A stretch of DNA of 20,219 bases from a virus: IMG/VR virus record IMGVR_UViG_3300017957_000102, positions 1-20,219 of that record. One strand, given 5' to 3'. How positions within the stretch are numbered: the stretch's first letter is position 1; each line of letters begins with the position of its first letter. A model generated the notes under the pieces. The model did not search any database. It saw nothing but the letters and a program-made list of their open reading frames with translations, and was not told where the DNA came from. The position numbers and the translations under genes are program-made. Positions 1-7,422 of this stretch are shown piece by piece.

Positions 1-2514
1 AGCAGCGATACTACGTTTAATAACAGGAGCAAATGCGCCAGCAGAATAGTTGCCTGCAAGTTCCATGCTGTTAAACATAAAGCGTGGGAACGGAACAACA
101 GCAGTCAAACCACTGCGTGTAATAAACGATGTAATCTGTCTAAACACAGGCACTTCAGGCTGCTTTGCATATGTAATGTCTAGTGCTTTGTCTGTAGCGT
201 CTGCTACCAAGTCATTAAATGACCGCTTACCTTTAGGTACAAGGTCAGAGGCATCATTCATAAGGTCAGGCAGTCTTCCATTATTTAATGCCTGTACTAA
301 ATCAATGCCGTATTCTCTTTGCACAAGGCGTTCTAGTTCACCTGTAAAAGCACCCCTGCGTATAAGAAACTCCTGCCACCTGTTTGGCAAGTTCAGGATG
401 TCAACACCTGCTTCAGCTTTATTTAATACAGCATCTACACCTCTACCAAACTTTGTTTTTGCCTTACCTGCGCCTGTGCTTTTACGAATTTCGTTAATAG
501 TATTAAACATCATGTCAAATTGTGATGCATATTTGTCGTTGCTTAACACAAAATCAGTTATCTGTTTAGAGTCACGCATCTTTGTAGGGTCAAACATATA
601 ACGCATATGTCTAAAGCTACCTGTCCAGTTACCTTCACCCGGTTTAAATGTTTTAAGACCAGCAGCTAGACTGGTTGCTGGTCCTTTTGCGTTACTAAAA
701 TTATATAACGCAGTATCCATCATGTTACCTAAACCTTCAAGAGGCGCACGTGCAACAGCAGATGACAGGTTTCTACCTGCAGTAGCTAACTGCGATACCA
801 AGAGTCCTCGCCTAATGTTTTCCACACGCACGATAAACTTCTGAAACCCATTCATGCTATCGAAGAATGCTTTTTCTTCTGCTGCACGTTTGGCACTGGC
901 AGGTTTTACACGTTGAGAGATTTGAGAGAACTTGTTTAGTACTCTACCTGCTTCAGAAGCAGAGCCTAGCATCATTGTAGCATACTCTTCAAAGTTAATA
1001 TCATACTTGTTGAGCAAGTCTAACAATTCATCTGCTGGTATGATGTCCTTGTTAACAGAAAACTCAAACAGATTATCCACCAAACCCTTTGACGGGTCAT
1101 AAAGTTCTGGTTTTCTGTCCAATAACTCTTTAGCAATAGCTGTAAAAGAGTCTAGGTTCTCTGCTTTAATAATAGGTATAGTGAGTTCGCCATCATCGTT
1201 GATAAGAAAATCAGGAATGTCATCTTCTGGCGCATCTTTAAGACCAAATGCTTCCAACGCTCTATCGCTACGCTTACTAGAGCCATACTCAGCTAACTTT
1301 TTACGAGCAGCTTCTTTGGCTGCAGGATTGTCTAACTTAATTACACCATCATCTGTTATAGATATAAGTAAGTCCTTATCAATGATTACGGGATTACCTG
1401 CAGCATCATATGCATCTTTACTACGTGCGCCAATTGCCTGTTCAAAACTCATAATGAGTTGCTCACGTATTGCTTGATTTTCGTCAGCTACTTTTTTAGC
1501 TTCGCCACGCTTTATTTTTTTCTGTTGTGCTGTGTTAGCTGTGGCTAATCCAAGGTTAAACCTTTTATTATTAGCTATTTTCTTAGCCTCTGCTGTAGCA
1601 GCTTTTGCTGCATTTTTATACTGCCTACCTAATGTGGACACAGAACCCAATACAGGAATAGCCTCTAGCATGGTAAAGAAATTTATCATTTCTCTACCCC
1701 ATTGTTCTGCTGCATTTTTAGGACTTTGTTTAGCACCTGCAGCTATATATTCATTAAAAAAATCATAGCTTGCTTCGTTGGTTTCTTTCCATGTTTCAAA
1801 GAATGACTGAGCAGCATCTACACTCGCAGCACCCGCTTGTTGCATAGACATGCCTAAAGAAATCATAGCATCAAATGCATCAGCACCACCGTAAGCTATA
1901 AAGTCTTTGAGTGGACCATCATCCATCTTAGGTATGACTAATGTTTCAATAGCTTTATCTCTACGAGCATTGTTTACAATTACATCTTCATCTAAGTCTA
2001 TTTCTGGCAACGCAAAGTCTAAACCCGTCCTGCCAATCATGGCTTCCCGTATTTCTGCTTGCTGTCTAGCCTCTTCTATTGCCGCCTGCTCCTCTTCATA
2101 AGAGAAATCAACAGCCATTGCAACTTCGTTCAACATTGCTTCTGTGCTATCAGCTTCGGCTACTGCTTTCTCATAACGAGACAGTGCTTCTGTATCAACA
2201 GGCTGTTCAGGCTCAGTAGGACGTAGCACTAAAACAACCTCGCCCTCATCATTAAACTGAGGAATCATTGGATCTTTTTCGGCACGGTCTTGTGGTGGGA
2301 CGTAAGTATCTACAGGTTCAAAAGAGTTGTTTATTAGCTGATTTAACTCATCGTCTGATTGAGGTTCTACTTCTTTTTCTTGCACTACAGGCACATTAGG
2401 AGTGACAACAAGATCAGGTTGAACATCATTATCAATCTGATTTTGTACTTCAAATTGTTGATTAATTAACGCCTCAAGTTCTGCGTCAGTCTGACTTTGT
2501 TGTTCTAAGGTCAT
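1..2514 (-). CDS. Large ejection (internal virion) protein, 3' end beyond window
   Basis: An open frame of 838 codons begins with ATG at 2514 and runs without a stop to base 1, so the C-terminus is missing. Its start overlaps the stop of the upstream gene as ATGA. The first 150 residues are acidic and low in complexity. Conserved-looking blocks follow: VENIRRGLLVSQLATAGRN near residues 565-582, LPNRWQEFLIRRGAF near 708-722, and VVPFPRFMFNSME near 806-818. I recall this trio (RRGLxVSQxATAxRN, NRxQEFxIRRxxF, PFPRFMxNS) from very large structural proteins of marine podoviruses. Size and position as the last gene of the ejection cluster suggest the counterpart of the large T7 core protein gp16, forming the DNA-translocation channel. 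No lytic transglycosylase motif is visible in this part. The family match is from memory; the ejection role is inferred. Confidence 0.75.
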   Translation of the reverse strand, partial: MTLEQQSQTDAELEALINQQFEVQNQIDNDVQPDLVVTPNVPVVQEKEVEPQSDDELNQLINNSFEPVDTYVPPQDRAEKDPMIPQFNDEGEVVLVLRPTEPEQPVDTEALSRYEKAVAEADSTEAMLNEVAMAVDFSYEEEQAAIEEARQQAEIREAMIGRTGLDFALPEIDLDEDVIVNNARRDKAIETLVIPKMDDGPLKDFIAYGGADAFDAMISLGMSMQQAGAASVDAAQSFFETWKETNEASYDFFNEYIAAGAKQSPKNAAEQWGREMINFFTMLEAIPVLGSVSTLGRQYKNAAKAATAEAKKIANNKRFNLGLATANTAQQKKIKRGEAKKVADENQAIREQLIMSFEQAIGARSKDAYDAAGNPVIIDKDLLISITDDGVIKLDNPAAKEAARKKLAEYGSSKRSDRALEAFGLKDAPEDDIPDFLINDDGELTIPIIKAENLDSFTAIAKELLDRKPELYDPSKGLVDNLFEFSVNKDIIPADELLDLLNKYDINFEEYATMMLGSASEAGRVLNKFSQISQRVKPASAKRAAEEKAFFDSMNGFQKFIVRVENIRRGLLVSQLATAGRNLSSAVARAPLEGLGNMMDTALYNFSNAKGPATSLAAGLKTFKPGEGNWTGSFRHMRYMFDPTKMRDSKQITDFVLSNDKYASQFDMMFNTINEIRKSTGAGKAKTKFGRGVDAVLNKAEAGVDILNLPNRWQEFLIRRGAFTGELERLVQREYGIDLVQALNNGRLPDLMNDASDLVPKGKRSFNDLVADATDKALDITYAKQPEVPVFRQITSFITRSGLTAVVPFPRFMFNSMELAGNYSAGAFAPVIKRSIAA

Positions 2515-3797
2515 ATAAATTTATATCCTGTCCACAATAATTTTACGGTACCTACTTGTCCATCTGTATTTGTTGTTGTAAATTTAACAACAGCATTTTT
2601 ACTAAACTCACCAGCGTTAGCACGTTCCTTTAAACTGCTCATAGTAACATTTTGTTGATTAGTTAAGTCTACAAATTTTGTATAACCAGACCCAACTAAA
2701 TTGGGGTCTTCGTTACGCAATTTGTTATAATTTACCTCTGCTTTATTTTTAAAAGCTAAAATTTGCCTATCGACAGAGGCTATAGCGGCTCTTGCGTTTT
2801 GATGCAACAAACCAAACTTTGAAGCATCTGCATATCCCGTATCTATAATTTCTTGATACGCTGATTTTTCTAAGTCAAATGCTTCGCCTTCGTTACCAGC
2901 TATGACAGTAGTAATTTTACCATCAATACCTTTTACTGCAAATTTAGACATTGCAGTATCCGCATAGCTTTTGATAATAGTGGGTATGCTTGTCACCAAA
3001 TCTTTATCAAACTGACCTGCAGAGTCAGTGGCACCGCCTTCTCTTAATTGAAACTCTAGCCATTGTGTGTGGGCTTCTTTACGTTTTTTCGTTAAGTCAT
3101 CAATTAACTGTTGATTAGGATTAGGCTTATCTTGTTCTGCCATTATCCGTTCAGTTAACTCAACGTGCAATGCGGTATATGTTGTATTTCTTTTCTTTTT
3201 GTTGGCATCGCTTATTTTAGCCTGACCTTCAAGACCAGCTAACAAACCTTTTCTATCAACCGTTGCTTGACCAATATTAAAGGATTGTCTAGTTTGTGCA
3301 GTAATAGGAACCTGCTGATTAATCCGTTCAGATAAATCTACCCCCTTTAAAAAGCCTGTACCTACGACATCACCTGCACCTAACGGTTGCATAGACGTAC
3401 CTGCAGGACGCATACTAGATATTAACTCTGGAAGAGTTGCCGAATCTGTCCCCTGAGAAAATTTAACAAGTGTACTAACATCAATACCTGCATCTGCACT
3501 TTCAGTAAATGCTTTGTATGCACGTTCTGCACCAGCTAAATTACCACCATAATCTTTAACAATCCTAACGGCATCTGTATAGGTAGCGTTTGGGCCTAGA
3601 GTAGATTGGATACCTTCAACGTATGTTGTCATCGCTTGATCAAACTCTTCTTCTTTTGCTTTTTGGGCTTCTCGTTTTAATCTACGCTCTTTAGCCACGT
3701 TTTCTGCACGTTCTTCTGTACGCCGCATATCATCTTGCAAACGCTGGTCTAAACTTTTAGCAGCACCGCCAATTACATCAGCCAATCTAATCTTCAT
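2511..3797 (-). CDS. Putative internal virion (ejection) protein, 428 aa
   Basis: No specific family is recognised. Residues about 15-60 are highly charged (RLQDDMRRTEERAENVAKERR and on) and look like a long helix or coiled coil. The rest is mixed helical, with no signal peptide or membrane span. The start ATG shares one base with the stop of the 167-aa gene upstream (TAATG), and GGAG lies just before it, so the two genes are probably translationally coupled. Its own stop overlaps the next ATG. It sits between a coiled-coil virion protein and the very large ejection protein, which matches the place of middle-sized core proteins such as T7 gp15. Role is inferred from position only. Confidence 0.6.
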   Translation of the reverse strand: MKIRLADVIGGAAKSLDQRLQDDMRRTEERAENVAKERRLKREAQKAKEEEFDQAMTTYVEGIQSTLGPNATYTDAVRIVKDYGGNLAGAERAYKAFTESADAGIDVSTLVKFSQGTDSATLPELISSMRPAGTSMQPLGAGDVVGTGFLKGVDLSERINQQVPITAQTRQSFNIGQATVDRKGLLAGLEGQAKISDANKKKRNTTYTALHVELTERIMAEQDKPNPNQQLIDDLTKKRKEAHTQWLEFQLREGGATDSAGQFDKDLVTSIPTIIKSYADTAMSKFAVKGIDGKITTVIAGNEGEAFDLEKSAYQEIIDTGYADASKFGLLHQNARAAIASVDRQILAFKNKAEVNYNKLRNEDPNLVGSGYTKFVDLTNQQNVTMSSLKERANAGEFSKNAVVKFTTTNTDGQVGTVKLLWTGYKFI

Positions 3798-4300
3798 TAT
3801 TGTCTCCGTGCCATTAATCCAGTTGAAGGCTCTTCAGTTTCTTGTTCTTCTTCGTCTGGTGTCTCATCATTTTTCTTAACACTGTCCATATTCTCTAGTT
3901 TTCGCAGTGTTTTTTCTACGAGGCTGCGTCTTACCCTGTCTTTATCTGGATTGTCTTCTAAACCAGATTCATATTCTACACCTGCACTGTCTCCTATAAG
4001 CATCATCATTTCTGCTAACAAAGGCATTACAAGAATACCCACATCAATTGTATGTACACCTTCCATAACTGCACCAAGCTGCAGTGTATTTGCTACATCA
4101 GCTACAGGAACACCCATTTCCATTACATCAATTAATTGGTCAGTAAAATCATCGTTAGACATGCGTTCAAGGTAATACTCAATAGCATCATCTACTGATG
4201 CAATTTGTGGTGGAGATTGCCAAGGTCTAGCACCAAACTCTGCAGTTAAAGACATACCGGGTATTGGAGCATCAAATGAAAAATCAGTACTACGAGCCAT
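3797..4300 (-). CDS. Conserved-looking hypothetical virion-cluster protein, 167 aa
   Basis: Function not recognised. The N-terminus carries a GARPWQSPPQ motif (about residues 23-32). A helical central region follows, with a hydrophobic stretch around IDVGILVMPLLAEMMMLIG (residues 85-103). The C-terminal 40 residues are very acidic (DEEEQETEEPS). The hydrophobic stretch could be amphipathic or buried; a true membrane span is uncertain. The gene overlaps the 72-aa gene upstream by 11 bases, and its ATG is preceded by AAGGAAC, a fair ribosome binding site. It lies inside the overlapping ejection cluster, so it is probably a minor virion component or an assembly factor for the ejection proteins. 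Confidence 0.6.
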   Translation of the reverse strand: MARSTDFSFDAPIPGMSLTAEFGARPWQSPPQIASVDDAIEYYLERMSNDDFTDQLIDVMEMGVPVADVANTLQLGAVMEGVHTIDVGILVMPLLAEMMMLIGDSAGVEYESGLEDNPDKDRVRRSLVEKTLRKLENMDSVKKNDETPDEEEQETEEPSTGLMARRQ

Positions 4301-4508
4301 TTATTTCGTTCCTTTTATCACGCAATATTTTAAAGTGTGAAGCAACACGCATTACTGGACTATCCATATCATTTTCTTTTTGTTCTTCTTTACGTCTAGG
4401 CGCAAGAAGCCCACTTAAAGTTTTCTTTGGTTCTTTAACGTGAGACATTTCTTCTACTTGCTTTGATATTGTTTTGTACGTGGATAGTACAGGATTATAC
4501 GTACGCAT
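4290..4508 (-). CDS. Small basic hypothetical protein, 72 aa
   Basis: Function not recognised. The protein is short and strongly charged (KEPKKT, RRKEEQKEND, LRDKRNE) with no membrane span. The start at 4508 lies 14 bases inside the end of the 703-aa gene and has AAGGGTG a few bases upstream. An internal ATG at 4448 with AGAAGAA before it is a possible alternative start, giving a 52-aa product and removing the overlap. The start at 4508 fits the tight overlaps seen along this cluster. Likely a minor virion or assembly protein co-translated with its neighbours. Confidence 0.5.
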   Translation of the reverse strand: MRTYNPVLSTYKTISKQVEEMSHVKEPKKTLSGLLAPRRKEEQKENDMDSPVMRVASHFKILRDKRNEINGS

Positions 4509-6606
4509 TTTGTTTCACCCTTTTTCTTTCTACAATAATATCCATTGCTTTTTTGGTAAGCCATTTAAGTGCAGGCTTGTTGCTAATAAACTTAGCATAT
4601 GCTTGACCGTGTTTCTTATATAATTTTTGTAACCACTCTGGTGCGTCATATCGCATCCATGTACGGAATACAAACCAACGTGGATCTCCTTTACCATATA
4701 CTTCACGAGCCACCCAACAAAACAGATTACCAAAACCGTATTGAATACCAGCACCCAAGACCGTACCAATCAAACCACCAACAGCCTGACCATTTGAAGT
4801 GCTTGATCTTTCTTCTTCAACTTCTTTACGTGTCTTAGCATCTAACTCTGCTATAGCCATATCAACAATTCTGTCTTGAGAATTTTCTGCAGCAGTTACC
4901 GCCCACTCCATCGTATCAGCATAAAAGTTCCATAGGTTATCATAAGCCTGTTTACCTATGTCTAACGTAGCTGCAGCGTTTAATTCATTGACTCTGTTAA
5001 GTGCGGCAGTATCTGCAGTGGCTAATTGTCTACGCCATTGCACATTTGATTGAGCAATTACAAGCTGGTTTTGTGCATTAAACTGGTCACGTTGGTTATT
5101 TAACTCTGCGTTAAATCTGTTAATTGTATTAGCTTGCCCTGCATTAAACTGCGATTGTGCGTTTTGCTGAGTAGCATTAAACTGTGCTACCTGACTGGAT
5201 AGATTAGCAAAGAATTGATCGACTTGATTTTGGCTAGATGCATTAAATTGACGTGCTGCATTTTCTGCAGCTTGGTCAGTAAACATTGCTTGCACACGTT
5301 GCTGCGCACGAAACAATTCAGTTTGTTGTCTATTAGATAAGTTAGCCATATCAATTTGCAAGAATGATTGCGCATTTTGTACTGCAGCTTGTTGTCTATT
5401 GGATAGGTTAGCTGTGTCTAGCTGTGCTAATGCAGATGCTTCAGCCATAACCAATGCTTGTTTATTTGATAGGTTCTGTAGGTTCACTGTGTTAGCGGCA
5501 CGAGAGTTTTCTAACTGTACCTGCTGTTCTGCTGTAAAGTTTTGATTAGCAATATCACTAATCTTACTAGCATTCATTACTTTCATTTGAAACGCTTGGT
5601 CAAACTCTTGACCCATAAACCTAGCACGTTGTTCCGCTGCAAGCATTGCAGACTGCTGCCTGTTAGATAAGTTCTGTGCTTCAAAAGCAGCAACAGTTTT
5701 TGCATCTGCCATTGCAATAGGCATTGCAGACTCCATAGCGGCCTGTACAACGGCTTGACCAGCAAGAGATGATGCACCTAGCCCACGTGCCGCCATAGCT
5801 GATGTAGCGGCTCTCATGGCCCCTGCAGCCCATGCTGGTGTAGCACCGCCTTGGAACTGTTGCATTAATCCATCAAGTTGTGTAGCCACCATAGTTTGAG
5901 CAGATGGATTAGCCGTAGCTGCTGCAGCTTGTGTTTGTGCAGCTACTTGTGCGGCTTTAGTAGCATCCACACCTGTACCACTAATCAGTTCACCTTGTTG
6001 TATCTGACGTTGTACAGGATTGTTAATAAGTATTGCGTTACCCTGTGCTGCTTGTAAATTACCTACAGACGATTGTGTTTGCTGTGCGGCAGTGACTTGC
6101 AGTCTTGGGTCATTTGGGTCTGACTGTGCTGCTTGTGTAGCAGATACAGCAGCATCTACGTCAGCAGCAGCAGTGTCTGCTTGCACTAAATTAGCTGTAG
6201 TTTGTCCGGGTTGTTGCGCTTGGGCTGTCAATGCCATAGCTGTAGGTGTTTGCACTTGTCCTGTTACTGTTCCAGTTCCTGCAGCAATATCTTGAGATGT
6301 ATCGTAAGGAATAAACTGTGCCTTTGTAATTTGATCTTCTGTTAGTTTAGGATCATACATTTGCTGTACACTAAAGTCAGTTACACCCGACATTTGAGAT
6401 TCAGATTGTGGTGTACCACCTGTCTGCATTTTAACCACACCACCTTTAGCCATTTGCATAGCTTTGTTTGTGTAGTCATTCATCTTCTGCTGTCGCATAG
6501 GGTCTTGTGCAAGGAAGTCTTGGAACCCCTGCATATTACCTTGATAGCCCATAGACCGTGCTATCTTCTCCATGCCACTAGGTTTAAATGCTTTAAACAT
6601 TGCCAT
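4495..6606 (-). CDS. Ejection/internal virion protein with hendecad-repeat coiled coil, 703 aa
   Basis: The N-terminus (MFKAFKPSGMEKIARSMGY, then a QMAKGG motif near residue 55) resembles the start of virion proteins I recall from marine podoviruses. Residues 60-310 are low-complexity and rich in Ala, Gln and Thr. Residues 312-553 form about 22 unbroken 11-residue repeats, many starting with Asn (NLSNRQQ and QFNA motifs). A Gly-rich hydrophobic segment at about 607-628 (VGGLIGTVLGAGIQYGFG) could insert in a membrane. The C-terminus is a compact domain beginning FCWVAREVYG (629-638). ATG at 6606 has AGTAGGGAA upstream and follows the previous stop by one base. As the first long gene of the ejection cluster it is a candidate for a T7 gp14-like or core protein. 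The helical repeats and Gly-rich segment fit a periplasm-spanning or membrane-inserting ejection role, which is inferred. Confidence 0.7.
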   Translation of the reverse strand: MAMFKAFKPSGMEKIARSMGYQGNMQGFQDFLAQDPMRQQKMNDYTNKAMQMAKGGVVKMQTGGTPQSESQMSGVTDFSVQQMYDPKLTEDQITKAQFIPYDTSQDIAAGTGTVTGQVQTPTAMALTAQAQQPGQTTANLVQADTAAADVDAAVSATQAAQSDPNDPRLQVTAAQQTQSSVGNLQAAQGNAILINNPVQRQIQQGELISGTGVDATKAAQVAAQTQAAAATANPSAQTMVATQLDGLMQQFQGGATPAWAAGAMRAATSAMAARGLGASSLAGQAVVQAAMESAMPIAMADAKTVAAFEAQNLSNRQQSAMLAAEQRARFMGQEFDQAFQMKVMNASKISDIANQNFTAEQQVQLENSRAANTVNLQNLSNKQALVMAEASALAQLDTANLSNRQQAAVQNAQSFLQIDMANLSNRQQTELFRAQQRVQAMFTDQAAENAARQFNASSQNQVDQFFANLSSQVAQFNATQQNAQSQFNAGQANTINRFNAELNNQRDQFNAQNQLVIAQSNVQWRRQLATADTAALNRVNELNAAATLDIGKQAYDNLWNFYADTMEWAVTAAENSQDRIVDMAIAELDAKTRKEVEEERSSTSNGQAVGGLIGTVLGAGIQYGFGNLFCWVAREVYGKGDPRWFVFRTWMRYDAPEWLQKLYKKHGQAYAKFISNKPALKWLTKKAMDIIVERKRVKQNAYV
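4948..5673 (-). repeat. Tandem 11-residue (hendecad) protein repeat, about 22 units
   Basis: Residues 312-553 of the 703-aa protein divide exactly into 11-residue units with no phase shift. Asn occupies unit position 1 at residues 312, 345, 356, 367, 378, 400, 411, 422, 455, 477, 488, 499, 510, 521 and 543. Two sub-types are visible: NLSNxQQ units spaced 22 or 66 residues apart, and QFNA-type units each 11 apart (residues 453-509). Such hendecads normally form right-handed or straight coiled coils or long amphipathic helices. Confidence 0.85.
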
Positions 6607-6607
6607 T

Positions 6608-6835
6608 TTACAGTTCCCTACTCAATACTTTATCTAGTTTATCTTCCACACGATGCAGTGCGTCCATAACCTTATTCATATCATCACGTAATTCCATGCG
6701 AGTTGCATAATCTTCACGTGTTTTGTTCAGCAAAATACCTATGCGCTTTTGTTCTTTGCTGTGTTCATTAAGAAACCAAGCAACACCAGCTACTACAACA
6801 CCAAGCAATAAATCAATAAGGTTTGTCATTTCCAT
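6608..6835 (-). CDS. Small one-span membrane protein with coiled coil; candidate holin, 75 aa
   Basis: Residues about 5-23 (NLIDLLLGVVVAGVAWFLN) form one clear membrane span. The rest is highly charged and heptad-like (MELRDDMNKVMDALHRVEDKLDKVL), probably a coiled coil. It starts two bases after the stop of the 190-aa gene and ends one base before the ejection protein gene. An internal ATG two codons in is an alternative start. In T7 the holin gene 17.5 likewise follows the fibre gene, so a holin or other lysis-accessory role is plausible. A membrane-anchored virion-assembly protein is the alternative. No endolysin gene is visible beside it to strengthen the lysis call. Confidence 0.6.
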   Translation of the reverse strand: MEMTNLIDLLLGVVVAGVAWFLNEHSKEQKRIGILLNKTREDYATRMELRDDMNKVMDALHRVEDKLDKVLSREL

Positions 6836-6837
6836 GA

Positions 6838-7410
6838 TTAAATCTCGTCAGGCCAGTCGTTAATAGGAGCATTACCAGTTGGATTTCCATCAGCATCTAC
6901 AGGCACATCGAACAATGCAATGAAAGCATCCAAGTCTGCAGCATTGTCTATGGCAGTTTCTATTGTGTTGCTGGCTGTGCGTACTGCTGCACGATAAGTT
7001 GTGATTGTGCTGGGTACAGTATACCCGGATACTTCAGCAGCCTTTACGACATGCCAGTCAGTTGGCGAAAGAAGTGAACCTGCTGTTTCTTTTGTCTTTG
7101 CTTTATGTATAGACTTGAGGCCAAGCGTTATGACTTGATTACCATCTTCATCTAAAACTGGATTGTTATTGTCATCAACTTCATTGATGTCAGTTAGTGA
7201 TCTTGGTATTAATGTGCCATCAAGATCACGCCCCCAATAGAAACGATTGTCGAAGGGTGCTGCGCTTGCAGGTGGCTCTTCCCAAATGATGTTGTACCTC
7301 GCTTTTGTTTGGTCAGAATAACGCATCCACAATGCCGAATGCAACCGACCTTCCGTGTCTGTCCAAGCCTTTCCCGGCTTTAAAGTTAGTAGTTCGTGTT
7401 TCCAAGGCAT
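6838..7410 (-). CDS. Fibre-assembly/chaperone-like protein, 190 aa
   Basis: The protein has an N-terminal part with GRLHSALWMRYSD and a Trp-rich FYWGRDLDG. A loop of the form DDNNNPVLDEDGNQV follows, then a C-terminal region with LLSPTDWHVVKAAEVSG (about residues 113-129) and TYRAAVRTASNTIE (138-151). A TDW motif followed by a YRxxVR helix is characteristic of tail-fibre assembly and chaperone-like proteins, and similar proteins sit next to fibre genes in many phages. The start at 7410 has a good TAGGAG site. It lies directly downstream of the two fibre genes and upstream of the candidate holin. The alternative is a minor tail protein. Family assignment is by motif recall and is moderately secure. 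Confidence 0.55.
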   Translation of the reverse strand: MPWKHELLTLKPGKAWTDTEGRLHSALWMRYSDQTKARYNIIWEEPPASAAPFDNRFYWGRDLDGTLIPRSLTDINEVDDNNNPVLDEDGNQVITLGLKSIHKAKTKETAGSLLSPTDWHVVKAAEVSGYTVPSTITTYRAAVRTASNTIETAIDNAADLDAFIALFDVPVDADGNPTGNAPINDWPDEI

Positions 7411-7422
7411 ATTTATATTCTC

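Noticed and set aside
698-703. TATAAT on the minus strand inside the large ejection gene
   Set aside because: No -35-like hexamer lies at a suitable distance and it sits within an A+T-rich codon run; chance occurrence is likely.
50-2101. Several plus-strand frames of 64-183 codons (50-601, 1181-1477, 1532-1768, 1907-2101)
   Set aside because: All lie antisense to the large ejection gene, which stays open for 838 codons with recognisable motifs; their translations show no domain-like pattern.
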